Shown: positions 15,691 to 25,747, counted from the first letter of the stretch. The stretch: DNA of 53,420 nucleotides from Saprospiraceae bacterium (GCA_027080725.1 JALWRC010000071.1:1-53420); one strand, 5' to 3'. Notes: generated from the sequence alone by a model not told the origin. Made by a program: numbers and translations.

Positions 15691-17112
15691 ATGAAAGTAT
15701 CATTCATGAAGAAGTGGGTTGCAGGAGTAATCCTTTTGGGGATTCTTTTAAGCTGCAACAAGTCGACGGATCTTGGGAAGGACTTATTAAAAGACTCCTT
15801 GGCGGAGACCAAAAGCACCGATCAACTTACCTTTCAGTTTGAGGGAGGCCGGGTAGATAGCGTCTTGGTAAACGAAGCCTTCGACGAAAATTCTAGCAGA
15901 TCTTCCAATCAGGTGAGCGTATTTGTCGCAGGAGATATAGACGATCCGGTTTTTGGCCACACCGAAAGTGAGATATATACCCAGTTTCGCACCGACCCTC
16001 GCCCGGACCTCAATGTTTCTGCGTCTTTGGGCTTTGCGGTAGATTCTGCTTATATGGTGTTTTATTATGACACTTTAGGCTTTTATGGGGACACCAATGC
16101 CCAGGTGGATTTAAGCGTTTACCCTTTGGCTGAAGCACCGGATATAGCCAGGGACTACTATTCGACAAGCACGCTTCCGACCCTGCCGGCAGCCGTAGGT
16201 ACGGTCAAAGGAATTACGCCCTCATTGCGGGATTCTTTTGACATATATTTTAAGGACCGTTTCGGCAATCAAGATACTTTTTTGGTGCGAGGTGCAGTCA
16301 AAGTGCCCATTACGGATATGGCCTATCTCGACAAGTTTCTTCTCGACACCACGCCCTTCTATCAACCCAAAGAACTGTCCAATTTTCTTCCCGGAATAAA
16401 AATAGAGGTACATACCAAAGGAAAGCGAACGATCGGTTTAGACCTCAATTCGCCTCGCTCCTTTATACAGGTGTATTATCACTCTGCGGATACCAGCCTG
16501 TCGCACCGCTTTTATTTCGACGAGCGACTGGAATACGAAAATCCATTGGTAAAACTCGTTCATCAAACCCATGACTACACGGGCACCCAAGTGGATGTTT
16601 TTCTTCAACAGCAACCAAACCTGCCCTATGCTTATCTTCAGGGCCTTTCGGGGGTTCGGGCAAAAATCAAATTAGGAGATATCCCGCAGGACCTAAATGG
16701 AGAGGTCACCGTCAATCTCGCAAAGCTGCACCTTCCGGTACGCTTCCTGCCGGGAGATGACTCCGTCCGGTTTTCACCTCCCTTAACAATAGTAACCTCT
16801 ACGCGAAGTGACCAAGGGGCGTATGTCCTGACTAAGGAAGCCCAATACGCATGGGAACAGTTTGTCAGAAATCGGGATTTGCCCTTTTTAAATGCGCGAT
16901 TCGGAGGTGTTCTTTCCAAAGATGACAATGGACGATACTATTATGACATCAACATATCCAGCTATGTACAAGATTACCTTTTGGGGCGAAATGACGGTAA
17001 TTTTTACATTAGCTTGGTCGGATCACAGAATAATCCCAAAAGAGTCGTATTTTGCACCCCAAATTCAACTGAATGCTCTGCCGGATTGAAAGTTATATAT
17101 ACTAAATATTAA
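15691..17112 (+). CDS. DUF4270 lipoprotein
   Basis: A 473-residue exported lipoprotein. The N-terminal hydrophobic segment ends in ILLSC, a good lipobox, so the mature protein begins at Cys22 and is probably anchored in a membrane. The body matches DUF4270, a Bacteroidota family of beta-rich proteins: the early segment GKDLL, the domain near DPVFGHTESEIYTQFR, and the end VQDYLLGRNDGNFYISL with a Cys-containing tail. In many Bacteroidota it stands between the short glgA-like gene and glmS, as here, which points to cell envelope work. Either ATG at 15691 or the one at 15706 can start the signal peptide. It ends 17 bases before glmS. Confidence 0.88.
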   Translation: MKVSFMKKWVAGVILLGILLSCNKSTDLGKDLLKDSLAETKSTDQLTFQFEGGRVDSVLVNEAFDENSSRSSNQVSVFVAGDIDDPVFGHTESEIYTQFRTDPRPDLNVSASLGFAVDSAYMVFYYDTLGFYGDTNAQVDLSVYPLAEAPDIARDYYSTSTLPTLPAAVGTVKGITPSLRDSFDIYFKDRFGNQDTFLVRGAVKVPITDMAYLDKFLLDTTPFYQPKELSNFLPGIKIEVHTKGKRTIGLDLNSPRSFIQVYYHSADTSLSHRFYFDERLEYENPLVKLVHQTHDYTGTQVDVFLQQQPNLPYAYLQGLSGVRAKIKLGDIPQDLNGEVTVNLAKLHLPVRFLPGDDSVRFSPPLTIVTSTRSDQGAYVLTKEAQYAWEQFVRNRDLPFLNARFGGVLSKDDNGRYYYDINISSYVQDYLLGRNDGNFYISLVGSQNNPKRVVFCTPNSTECSAGLKVIYTKY

Positions 17113-17129
17113 TCATTTTATCATTTTTT

Positions 17130-18971
17130 ATGTGTGGAATAGTCGCATATGTCGGCAAGAATGAAGCCTTTCCTATTTTGGTCCAGGGTCTTAAGAGGTT
17201 AGAATATCGCGGATATGACAGTGCAGGCGTCTCCCTGGTAGCGAGGGACTTGCATGTCATCAAATGCAAAGGCAAGGTGAGTGACCTGGAGGAATTGGCC
17301 GCTACGCGAACAGTTCCCTCCTCTACCTCTGGTATTGGCCACACCCGTTGGGCGACACATGGACCGCCAAACGACATCAATGCCCATCCTCATTACTCCG
17401 GCAATAAACGACTATCCATTGTCCATAATGGCATCATCGAGAACTACTCCGAGTTGAAGGAAGCATTAGAAAATTTGGGCCATGTCTTTCTCAGTGATAC
17501 GGATACGGAGGTATTGGTACACCTGATTGAAGAATTTCAATCCAAGGACAAACTCAAGCTCGAAGATGCCGTCCGGATGGCACTTCAAAAAGTCATCGGG
17601 GCCTATGCTATCGTCGTAATGGACAGAGAAGAACCCGATAAAATCGTCGGAGCACGGCTCTCGAGCCCTCTGGTGGTGGGTATCGGAGAAGATGCTTATT
17701 TTATCGCCTCAGACGCCTCCCCAATCATCAGCCACACCAACAAAGTGGTGTTCCTCAATGACGGCGAAGTCGTAGTACTGGAAAAGGGAAAGGACGTCGT
17801 CATCACCAATATACACAACGAATTACAGCACCCCAAAATAGAGGAGTTGGACCTCAAACTGGAAGAGATTGAAAAGGGCGGTTTCGACCATTTCATGCTT
17901 AAAGAAATCTTCCAGCAACCCATGACGGTGGCAGACGCTATGCGCGGGAGACTCAGCGCCAAAGAGGGATGGGTCGTGCTGGGTGGCATGAAAGAATTTA
18001 TCAATCGAATCGTACATGCCGACCGGATGATACTCATCGGATGTGGCACCTCCTGGCATTCGGCTTTGATCGGAGAATACCTCATAGAGGATCTCGCAAG
18101 AATTCCCGTTGAAGTCGAATATGCCTCTGAATTCAGATACCGAAAACCCGTCCTCTCCCACAAGGATGTAGTCATCGCCATCTCCCAATCCGGGGAGACC
18201 TTGGACACGATGGCAGCATTAGAACTGGCCAAGAAGGAGGGCGCTCTCACCTACGGCATTGTCAATGTGGTGGGGTCGAGCATCGCGCGATTGACGGATT
18301 CGGGATCGTATATACATTGTGGTCCCGAAATCGGAGTCGCTTCCACCAAGGCCTTCACAGGCCAGGTCACCTTGCTCTCCCTAATGGCGTTATCGATCGC
18401 AAAGCGACGGGGAGTAGTAGCCGAAAGCTATTTCAGAAGGCTCATTAGCGAGCTGGAAACCATTCCCGAAAAAATAGAAAAGATACTTTCATTAGATGAA
18501 AAAATAAAGTGGATTGCCAACGAAATAAAAGATAGTAACAATGCACTTTATTTGGGTAGAGGATACAATTTTCCCGTGGCGCTCGAAGGAGCCCTTAAGC
18601 TCAAAGAAATCTCCTATATCCATGCAGAGGGATATCCCGCCGCAGAGATGAAGCATGGCCCCATCGCCCTGATAGACGAGAATATGCCCGTGGTCGTTAT
18701 TGCCACCAACCAAAGCGCCTTTGAAAAAATCAAAAGCAACATTCAAGAAGTCAAAGCCAGAAAGGGACGGGTCATTGCCATTGTGACAGAAGGACATGAA
18801 GACTTAAAGGAACTCGCTGATTATACCATAGAGATCCCCTTGACTCTCGAGCCATTTACGCCGTTACTTTCCGTCGTCCCCTTACAACTGCTCTCTTACC
18901 ATATCGCAGTACTGAGAGGGTGCAATGTGGACCAACCGCGCAATTTGGCAAAATCAGTAACTGTAGAATAA
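17130..18971 (+). CDS. glmS: Glutamine--fructose-6-phosphate aminotransferase
   Basis: A 613-residue enzyme making glucosamine-6-phosphate from fructose-6-phosphate and glutamine, the first step to UDP-GlcNAc. It starts MCGIVAYVG, with catalytic Cys2 of the N-terminal glutaminase domain, followed by RLEYRGYDSAG and HTRWATHG. The C-terminal half has two SIS domains with CGTSWHSA, ISQSGETLDT and AEMKHGPIALI, and ends KSVTVE with the conserved terminal segment. Length is typical. It lies between DUF4270 and DUF4290 in the same direction and supplies the substrate line used by murA two genes later. Confidence 0.98.
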   Translation: MCGIVAYVGKNEAFPILVQGLKRLEYRGYDSAGVSLVARDLHVIKCKGKVSDLEELAATRTVPSSTSGIGHTRWATHGPPNDINAHPHYSGNKRLSIVHNGIIENYSELKEALENLGHVFLSDTDTEVLVHLIEEFQSKDKLKLEDAVRMALQKVIGAYAIVVMDREEPDKIVGARLSSPLVVGIGEDAYFIASDASPIISHTNKVVFLNDGEVVVLEKGKDVVITNIHNELQHPKIEELDLKLEEIEKGGFDHFMLKEIFQQPMTVADAMRGRLSAKEGWVVLGGMKEFINRIVHADRMILIGCGTSWHSALIGEYLIEDLARIPVEVEYASEFRYRKPVLSHKDVVIAISQSGETLDTMAALELAKKEGALTYGIVNVVGSSIARLTDSGSYIHCGPEIGVASTKAFTGQVTLLSLMALSIAKRRGVVAESYFRRLISELETIPEKIEKILSLDEKIKWIANEIKDSNNALYLGRGYNFPVALEGALKLKEISYIHAEGYPAAEMKHGPIALIDENMPVVVIATNQSAFEKIKSNIQEVKARKGRVIAIVTEGHEDLKELADYTIEIPLTLEPFTPLLSVVPLQLLSYHIAVLRGCNVDQPRNLAKSVTVE

Positions 18972-18995
18972 AATAAATTAAACTTATAATTATAC

Positions 18996-19703
18996 ATGGA
19001 ACAGCAATTATCTCCCACCTCAACCAGAGAAATCCAATACTTTACAGAGATGGATACATTGGTCATACCGGAATACGGACGCAACATCCAGAATCTCATC
19101 AAGTACGCCATCACGATCGAAGACAAAGAAAAACGTCAAAGGGTAGCCGAAACCATTATCAAACTGATGACACAAGTGAGTGACTTAAAACACAAACCTA
19201 AGGAACTCCAACAAAAACTCTGGAATCATCTTATGAAAATATCGGATTACAAACTGGATGTAGATATCCCTGAAGATGTTATTATCGTGGACACGGATCT
19301 GCACTCTGCGGTAGAGCCGTTAGAATACCCACCGCGTAAAATGCAATTCAAACATTACGGGAGAATCATTCAGAAACTTATCGCCAAGGCGAAGAAAATG
19401 CCCGAAGGAGAACTCCGTGACCAATTCAATACCATACTTGGAGCTTATATGAAACTTGCCTTTCAGAATTGGCATCGCGATCGCAATATCCCGGATGAAA
19501 CCATTATCAAAGATTTTGCCCGGATATCTGACGGAAAATTGTCCATCCCCGAAGGTGCCAATATCGATTATTTGGCGGCAGCCCCTTTAAAACGACAGAC
19601 AAAGATCTTGAAAGCCACTTCTTCCGGTAGCAAATCCCACAGCAAGAAAAAACGCAAGAGGAAATCCTCCAATGGACACCGCAGAAACAAGGTGCGGTAC
19701 TAA
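18996..19703 (+). CDS. DUF4290 protein
   Basis: A 235-residue soluble protein of the Bacteroidota-specific family DUF4290, seen between glmS or its neighbours and murA. Landmarks are YGRNIQNLIKYAITIEDKEKRQ near residue 30 and KHYGRIIQKLIAKAKKMPEGE near 120, which look like two related helical modules. The C-terminus is a highly basic, low-complexity tail (SHSKKKRKRKSS...HRRNKVRY), which could bind nucleic acid or an acidic partner. No enzyme motif is visible. It begins 24 bases after glmS and is followed 79 bases later by murA, so it is probably part of the same transcript. Confidence 0.88.
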   Translation: MEQQLSPTSTREIQYFTEMDTLVIPEYGRNIQNLIKYAITIEDKEKRQRVAETIIKLMTQVSDLKHKPKELQQKLWNHLMKISDYKLDVDIPEDVIIVDTDLHSAVEPLEYPPRKMQFKHYGRIIQKLIAKAKKMPEGELRDQFNTILGAYMKLAFQNWHRDRNIPDETIIKDFARISDGKLSIPEGANIDYLAAAPLKRQTKILKATSSGSKSHSKKKRKRKSSNGHRRNKVRY

Positions 19704-19782
19704 CCCTCTTTTTACACCGCAATCTTAGTGAAAACAGTTAGTGGAAAAGAAATAATTATATCGCTAAATCCCCCCTATCAGT

Positions 19783-21096
19783 ATGAACTCCCAGTCATTT
19801 GTTATCCAAGGTGATACCCGGCTACATGGGGCCATTAAACCACAAGGCGCCAAAAATGAAGCCCTCCAAATCATCAGCGCTTGCCTGCTTACGGCGGAGC
19901 CTGTCACTGTCCATAATGTACCGGACATCTTAGATGTCCAAAAACTAATCGGTCTCATCCAAGGTTTAGGGGTGGATGTATTGCGCACCGGTCCCGAGTC
20001 ATACATCTTTACCGCAAAAAATATCGATTTAGACCATTTTGCCTCCAACGAGTATCAGCAAAACGCGCGTAAGATACGGGGATCTATCATGCTATTGGCT
20101 CCTCTTCTTGCACGGTTTGGCAAAGCTTTTATTCCCAAACCTGGAGGAGACAAAATAGGACGAAGGAGATTGGATACCCACTTCTCCGGGTTCTTGGCGA
20201 TGGGTGCACGCCTCAAAATCGATGATGCCAAAGGGCAGTACTACCTGCACGCTGATAAACTCAGGGGACGCTATATCCTCATGGAGGAAATATCGGTCAC
20301 CGGCACCGCCAATATGGTGATGGCTGCTGTAACAGCAGAGGGGATCACCACCCTTTACAACGCGGCTTGCGAGCCTTACCTTCAGCAACTCTGTACGATG
20401 CTGGTACAGATGGGAGCCAGGATCGAAGGGATAGGTTCTAATCTTCTGACCATAACTGGTGTAGAAGAACTACACGGTACGACACACACCATATTGCCCG
20501 ACATGATTGAGATCGGGAGTTTTATCGGGATGGGAGTCTTGACCAATTCACCATTGACCATCGAGCAATGTCGTGTTGACCAATTGGGCAACATTCTTCC
20601 GGTCTTCGAAAAGCTCGGTGTCAAGATGGATATAGTAGGAGATGATATCGTCCTGGGTGACCATGAGCATTATGAAATTCAACGCTTCATGGATGGTTCT
20701 ATTTTGACGGTGTACGATGCTCCCTGGCCCGGCTTTACCCCCGACCTCATGAGTATCATCCTCGTTATGGCAACACAGGCAAAGGGCAGTGTACTCATCC
20801 ATCAAAAGATGTTTGAGAGTCGATTGTTTTTTGTCGACAAACTTATCGATATGGGCGCCCAGATTATCCTTTGCGATCCGCATCGTGCTACGGTCATCGG
20901 ACTCAACCGCGAAAGCCAACTGAGAGGCATCAGGATGAGTTCGCCGGATATCCGTGCCGGAGTAGCCCTCCTCATCGCCGCCCTTTCGGCCAAAGGAGAA
21001 AGTATCATCAATAACATACACCAAATAGACCGCGGTTATCAAAATATAGATACGCGGCTCAATGCTCTCGGTGCCAAGATTACGAGAGTGGATTGA
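19783..21096 (+). CDS. murA: UDP-N-acetylglucosamine 1-carboxyvinyltransferase
   Basis: A 437-residue EPSP-synthase-fold enzyme that adds enolpyruvate to UDP-GlcNAc, the first committed step of peptidoglycan synthesis. The start GAIKPQGAKNEALQII contains the KN pair that binds phosphoenolpyruvate. The active-site loop reads PKPGGDKIGRRRLDTH, with Asp123 in the position of the catalytic Cys115 of E. coli, the residue alkylated by fosfomycin. Enzymes with Asp there (as in mycobacteria and chlamydiae) are active but fosfomycin-insensitive. The end RAGVALLIAALSAKGESII...IDRGYQNIDTRLNALGAKITR is typical. Confidence 0.97.
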   Translation: MNSQSFVIQGDTRLHGAIKPQGAKNEALQIISACLLTAEPVTVHNVPDILDVQKLIGLIQGLGVDVLRTGPESYIFTAKNIDLDHFASNEYQQNARKIRGSIMLLAPLLARFGKAFIPKPGGDKIGRRRLDTHFSGFLAMGARLKIDDAKGQYYLHADKLRGRYILMEEISVTGTANMVMAAVTAEGITTLYNAACEPYLQQLCTMLVQMGARIEGIGSNLLTITGVEELHGTTHTILPDMIEIGSFIGMGVLTNSPLTIEQCRVDQLGNILPVFEKLGVKMDIVGDDIVLGDHEHYEIQRFMDGSILTVYDAPWPGFTPDLMSIILVMATQAKGSVLIHQKMFESRLFFVDKLIDMGAQIILCDPHRATVIGLNRESQLRGIRMSSPDIRAGVALLIAALSAKGESIINNIHQIDRGYQNIDTRLNALGAKITRVD

Positions 21097-21181
21097 AGCA
21101 GTGGGTAAAATGTTTTTTAGGCTACCTTGCGGCAATTAAGTACAGTACAACCATTCCATTTTGTCCCGGAACCACAAAAAA

Positions 21182-21211
21182 ACGTCTGCCTCCCAGGCAG
21201 GAAGCAGACGT
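21182..21211 (-). terminator. Terminator of the HtrA-type protease gene
   Basis: ACGTCTGC (21182-21189) pairs with GCAGACGT (21204-21211). On the minus strand a run of T follows the hairpin, about 65 bases after the protease stop codon. It lies between convergent murA and the protease gene. Confidence 0.75.
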
Positions 21212-21277
21212 GTCAAAACAAAACGAAAAACCAACTTATTTTTAACCCCAACCGCCCGTGTAGGGTTCTAACTCTTT

Positions 21278-22456
21278 TTATAACGCCTTAGTCAGCTTAA
21301 CAGGTATCGTCTTCTCTGCACCATTGCGCACCACTGTCACCTGAATGACATCCCCGACCCTTGTCAAAGCAATCGCATTGTGCAAATCTTTAATATTCTT
21401 TATCTCGTGCCGGTCTATCTGAATGATGACATCACTGGGTAACAGCCCTCCAAACTGAGCGGCTCCCCCTTGTACCAACTCATCGATATAGACCCCATTC
21501 TTCGAATCCAACCCAAGATTTTGCTGTATCTCATCATCGATTGGCATCACATATATACCCAAGCTCGTGCGTTGGTAACTGCCGTACTTGATAATGTCAT
21601 CGACTATGGCCCGCATGAGGTTGACCGGTATAGCAAATGAGTAACCATTGTAATATCCGGTATGGGTCGCGATAGCCGTATTGACACCAATCAACTTTCC
21701 ATCCACATCCAACAAAGCCCCGCCGCTATTGCCCGGGTTGATAACTGCATCTGTCTGGATAAACTGCTCAATAGCTCGATCCCCTTTGATAATCCCCAAG
21801 TCACGCCCCTTTGCACTCACGATACCCGCTGTCGCAGTAGAAGTGAGGTATCCGAAGGGATTGCCAATAGCCAAGACCCATTGTCCCACTTCGACATTGT
21901 CTGAGTTACCATACTCCACAGCGGGCAGGTCCTCCGCATCAATTTTTATGACTGCCAAATCTGCAGAAGGCTCTTTGCCTATCAACTTGGCATTGTACTT
22001 GCGTCCGTCTGAAAGGGTTACCTCAAACTCATCGGCAAAATCCACTACATGGTTATTCGTGACGATATATCCATCCTTTGAGATGATTACTCCGGAGCCT
22101 GCCCCTTTCAACTTGTAAAGTGGTGCTCCATAAGAAGGCCCACCGAAGAAATCTTGACCAAAAAACTGCTCAAAAGGGGTCCCCTCAAATGGATTATGCA
22201 TCCGGGACCGATACTTCTTACTGGCCAGGGCATCACTCTCCTGCGCCTGAATATAAACGACGGAAGCCGTCGCTTTCTTTGCCGCTTTTCGAAAATCAAA
22301 CGACGCATTCAAGGGGTTGGACACAAATCGTGGTGAGGTAGCTACCTTGGCTTCATTCTCCATCTTTGATGCCGGAGTAATCCCCTGCTGAATTCCCAAC
22401 AATGTGATGACTCCTCCCATCACTCCTGCAAGCACAAACTGAATCGTCTTTTTCAT
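21278..22456 (-). CDS. HtrA/Do-family serine protease
   Basis: A 392-residue periplasmic trypsin-like protease. A membrane-anchoring or signal sequence (FVLAGVMGGVITLLGIQQG) occupies residues 7-25. The catalytic triad is His136 (TNNHVV), Asp166 (ADLAVIK) and Ser244 (PGNSGGAL). One PDZ domain follows near 290-390 (LGIYVM...GGLLPSDVIIQIDRHEIKNIKDLHNAI). E. coli DegP has two PDZ domains and about 450 residues, so this is nearer DegS in layout. The loop KKYRSRMHNPFEGTPFEQFFGQDFFGG is the LA-loop-like insertion seen in Bacteroidota Do proteases. It would degrade or sense misfolded envelope proteins. Monocistronic with its own terminator. Confidence 0.95.
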   Translation of the reverse strand: MKKTIQFVLAGVMGGVITLLGIQQGITPASKMENEAKVATSPRFVSNPLNASFDFRKAAKKATASVVYIQAQESDALASKKYRSRMHNPFEGTPFEQFFGQDFFGGPSYGAPLYKLKGAGSGVIISKDGYIVTNNHVVDFADEFEVTLSDGRKYNAKLIGKEPSADLAVIKIDAEDLPAVEYGNSDNVEVGQWVLAIGNPFGYLTSTATAGIVSAKGRDLGIIKGDRAIEQFIQTDAVINPGNSGGALLDVDGKLIGVNTAIATHTGYYNGYSFAIPVNLMRAIVDDIIKYGSYQRTSLGIYVMPIDDEIQQNLGLDSKNGVYIDELVQGGAAQFGGLLPSDVIIQIDRHEIKNIKDLHNAIALTRVGDVIQVTVVRNGAEKTIPVKLTKAL

Positions 22457-22847
22457 ATTTTAAATTTTTTTGTTTAAAAAAAACCTAAACTTATTACTCT
22501 ATAATAGAATGATATGAAATTGTTGGCTGTTCACTTGAACCAACCTTGTAAAAATTTCCAGTTGATTCCTCTTAACGAATGCGATTAAGTACATCCGAAA
22601 TCCGACAGTATAACGCAGTCAATTCCCTGAAAGTTACAAGACACCCTGCCTTTAACAAGGTCTTAACATTTGTTAACATTGGGAAGCACCCGGGATGGTC
22701 CGGTCGTAAGTCATCGGAGCAATCTCATCATAAGCGGTTCTTTTTGGACGTCGGAACACCGCACTAAAACAGCCGAAGAGGAACAAAATCAGAAGATGGA
22801 AAAAAAGACCGGTAAAATCTACGGGTGGAAAAACATTCGGCACACCC
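22457..22847. other. Gene-free region upstream of the HtrA-type protease gene
   Basis: Nearly 400 bases with no convincing reading frame. The part next to the protease start is very AT-rich and must hold its promoter; TAAGTTTA at about 22490 on the minus strand is a weak TAnnTTTG match. Short frames here lack family-like sequence. Confidence 0.5.
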
Positions 22848-23495
22848 CTACTTATCCTGATACAATCTCCAGGAATCAAAGACCGCCTTGAACACCCGGT
22901 AACCCATTGTCGCAATAAAGAACGCCATACCGGAAAGAAGTAAGGTGTTGCGAACGGAGGTCACCTCGTGCAATAGAGCCGGCCATTTCATACCGACAAA
23001 CAACTCTGCGATGGAAAAAGCAACTATAGATGCAAGCACGACAGCATAAAATAGATTGAGCCAACGGGCCTGTCGTACCTGTTGCTGATACATTGCACGG
23101 TACAAATACCATTTCAGTTTTACTTCTGTGGGGAACATACGAATGAGTTGTTTGAAAATGTCAGCAGAAGCCCGGTATTGCTCCGTATTGTAGAGAGCTG
23201 CCCCTTTGAGAACAAGCAGCCATCGAAAGATATCCTTCCCCTCAAAATACTTAATGTTGTTCCGGATAACATATATCAAGTCATTGCGCACTTCTTTAAG
23301 AAAGCGATCGTATTGTCCCAAAAAGAAAAGTGCCTCCAGGTAATCTACCCGTATCCGCAAGAAGTACGGATCGTCCATTTTCATGAGGTCCTCCCGATAC
23401 TCAACATAGAATTGCATTTTTTCCTTGTAGTCGTATGGGGGAATCTCCAAAAAGGTCTCAAATAGATTCTCTTGATATATGATGAAGTCTTTCAC
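22848..23495 (-). CDS. TPR-like protein with two C-terminal membrane helices
   Basis: A 215-residue protein I cannot name. Residues 1-140 are helical and TPR-like (paired helices such as YLEALFFLGQYDRFLKEVRNDL and GAALYNTEQYRASADIFKQLIRMFP, the latter a near-canonical TPR). Two hydrophobic helices follow at about 147-168 (FYAVVLASIVAFSIAELFVGM) and 183-202 (NTLLLSGMAFFIATMGYRVF), with a short basic tail. There is no signal peptide, so the TPR part is probably cytoplasmic and tail-anchored in the inner membrane, fitting a scaffold role. It lies alone between mnmG and the protease gene. A copy of the GTATGAAATGG motif lies within the codons of the membrane part. Confidence 0.7.
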   Translation of the reverse strand: MKDFIIYQENLFETFLEIPPYDYKEKMQFYVEYREDLMKMDDPYFLRIRVDYLEALFFLGQYDRFLKEVRNDLIYVIRNNIKYFEGKDIFRWLLVLKGAALYNTEQYRASADIFKQLIRMFPTEVKLKWYLYRAMYQQQVRQARWLNLFYAVVLASIVAFSIAELFVGMKWPALLHEVTSVRNTLLLSGMAFFIATMGYRVFKAVFDSWRLYQDK

Positions 23496-23698
23496 CGGAT
23501 TATTTCAGTTTATAATTATGTATGAAAAATACGATAATCTCTGCAAAGTTAATCAATTTCACAGATTTCATACGCTTATACAATGCCATAAAGTATGCCA
23601 TTCGCTGCAAGCCCGGTCAACTTTAACATTTGATTTACATTCTGGCAAAAGAGTAATACGCGCATTTGCTTTATGCTGTGTGTTTCTATTCAATAATG

Positions 23699-25564
23699 TT
23701 AACGCCCGAGATGCACCAAAAGGACGGACACGTCAGAGGGCGAAACCCCACTAATTCGTCCGGCTTGACCGATAGATCTCGGCCGGATATTGGAGAGTTT
23801 TTCGACGGCTTCCGATGACAATCCGTGTACCCTATCGAAATCAATGCCTTCCGGTATCAGAACACGTTCCAGTCTCGACAATTTCTCTGCCATTTCCTGT
23901 TCGCGGTCAATGTACCCTTGATACTTGATCGCAATCTCCGCTGCCTCCATAGTCACTGCATCGTACTTACTTAAGAAAGCATCCAATGCCGGTACATAGG
24001 ACCGCGCGAGATGCAAATTGACCTTGGGACGAAGGAGGACACCATGCAGTTTTGTTTTGTGAGGGATGGGCGAAGAGCCCAAGGTATCCAACATGGGATT
24101 GACCTCCGACGGGCTGACACTCAGTTGTGATATGAAATGGCGGATATCCCGGATATCCATCTCCTTCTTCCTGACGCGTTCCATCCGCTCCTCCACCCCG
24201 GACATCCCCAAGCCTGCTGCCAGGGGAGTCAATCGCAAATCCGCATTGTCCTGCCGCAATAAAATCCGAAATTCGGCCCTGGAGGTAAACATCCGGTAGG
24301 GCTCTTCTGTCCCCTTATTGATCAAATCGTCAATGAGCACACCTATGTATGCCTCCGAACGGGAAAGAATGAATGGAGATTCCTCCTTGATCTTCCGGAC
24401 GGCATTGATTCCGGCGATCAACCCTTGCCCTGCCGCTTCTTCATATCCCGTCGTCCCGTTGATTTGCCCGGCAAAAAACAGGTGATCGATCAGCTTGGTT
24501 TCCAACGTGTGCTTCAGCTGTGTAGGCGGGAAGTAGTCGTACTCGATAGCATAACCTGGGCGAAACATCCGCACGTTTTGAAATCCGGGGATGCGTTTTA
24601 AGGCTTTATACTGGACATCTTCCGGCAACGAAGAGGAAAAGCCATTGACATAGATCTCGACCGTATTCCGCCCTTCCGGCTCTACAAAAAGTTGATGTCG
24701 GTCTCTGCCCGAAAAGCGCTCTATTTTATCCTCAATAGATGGGCAATACCGAGGGCCGGCCCCTTGGATCCGCCCGCTAAACATCGGGGATTGGTCAAAG
24801 CCCTCGCGAAGCAGATCGTGTACTTCCGGATTGGTATAGACGATATGACATGGGATTTGGTCGTGTATAACAGGGGTGTCGGTAAAGGAGAATTTTCCGG
24901 GGCGAGCATCCCCTTCCTGGAGTTCCATAACACCGTAATCCAGGGTGCGTCCGTCCACCCGCGGGGGCGTCCCAGTCTTCATCCGCCCGGAGTCAAACCC
25001 CAATTCCCGCAATTGCTCCGTGATGCCGGTTGCAGCACGCTCCCCTGCCCTTCCACCACCAAATTGCTTCTCACCGATGTGTATGATGCCATTGAGAAAG
25101 GTTCCGTTGGTCAATACCACTGCCCGTCCGGGAATCTCATGCCCCATCCCGGTCCGGACCCCGCAAGCCCTGCCGTCTTTAACGATTATTCCTGTCACCA
25201 TATCCTGCCACATGGAGATATTGGGACGCTGTTCCAACCGGTATCTCCACTCTGCGGCGAAGGCCATCCGGTCACTCTGTGCCCGAGGACTCCACATCGC
25301 CGGCCCCTTGGACTTGTTGAGCATGCGAAATTGTATCATGGTGTGGTCCGTAACGATGCCCGACATCCCATGCATCGCATCGATTTCTCGCACAATCTGC
25401 CCTTTGGCGACGCCACCCATCGCAGGATTGCAGGACATCTGCCCGATGGTCTGCATGTTCATGGTCACGAGCATTACGGAAGCGCCCATGTTGGAGGCCG
25501 CTATCGCGGCTTCATTGCCGGCGTGGCCTCCCCCCACTACAATCACGTCATAAGTATCAAACAT
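23699..25564 (-). CDS. mnmG: tRNA uridine-5-carboxymethylaminomethyl modification enzyme MnmG
   Basis: A 621-residue FAD enzyme that, with MnmE, installs the cmnm5 group at U34 of certain tRNAs. The N-terminal dinucleotide-binding motif VIVVGGGHAGNEAA is at residues 8-21. Other landmarks are CNPAMGGVAKGQIVREIDA with the conserved Cys, KTGTPPRVD, and the late INKGTEEPYRMFTSRAEFRILLRQDNADLRLT segment; the C-terminal helical domain (IKYQGYIDREQ...SVLLVHLG) is complete. Length is normal (E. coli 629). The long antisense reading frame over this gene is spurious. MnmE is not in the window. Confidence 0.98.
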   Translation of the reverse strand: MFDTYDVIVVGGGHAGNEAAIAASNMGASVMLVTMNMQTIGQMSCNPAMGGVAKGQIVREIDAMHGMSGIVTDHTMIQFRMLNKSKGPAMWSPRAQSDRMAFAAEWRYRLEQRPNISMWQDMVTGIIVKDGRACGVRTGMGHEIPGRAVVLTNGTFLNGIIHIGEKQFGGGRAGERAATGITEQLRELGFDSGRMKTGTPPRVDGRTLDYGVMELQEGDARPGKFSFTDTPVIHDQIPCHIVYTNPEVHDLLREGFDQSPMFSGRIQGAGPRYCPSIEDKIERFSGRDRHQLFVEPEGRNTVEIYVNGFSSSLPEDVQYKALKRIPGFQNVRMFRPGYAIEYDYFPPTQLKHTLETKLIDHLFFAGQINGTTGYEEAAGQGLIAGINAVRKIKEESPFILSRSEAYIGVLIDDLINKGTEEPYRMFTSRAEFRILLRQDNADLRLTPLAAGLGMSGVEERMERVRKKEMDIRDIRHFISQLSVSPSEVNPMLDTLGSSPIPHKTKLHGVLLRPKVNLHLARSYVPALDAFLSKYDAVTMEAAEIAIKYQGYIDREQEMAEKLSRLERVLIPEGIDFDRVHGLSSEAVEKLSNIRPRSIGQAGRISGVSPSDVSVLLVHLGR

Positions 25565-25747
25565 ACATCGATATTCATTCTACTCCGGAGAGTAAATTAT
25601 CATAAAAGTAAAGGCGGAGAGCACCACAAGGATAGATTATCACGTACTCTACCCTCTTGTTTTTCTCCAACTGTTTAACGTCTGCTCCCAGAATAAGCAA
25701 GGGCAAAGGTACGGTATTTCGTTTATCTTAAAGTTAGCTTTCAACTA

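Noticed and set aside
17113-17129. glmS ribozyme
   Set aside because: Only 17 bases separate glmS from the previous gene, too short for the ribozyme.
20548-21135. A 195-codon minus-strand frame and similar long antisense frames over the oxidoreductase and protease genes
   Set aside because: They mirror well-supported genes in other frames and show no domain-like sequence or start signals.
24692-25678. A 328-codon plus-strand reading frame
   Set aside because: It lies wholly antisense over mnmG, which has full-length family motifs; the frame's composition (His/Pro-rich) is that of a shadow.
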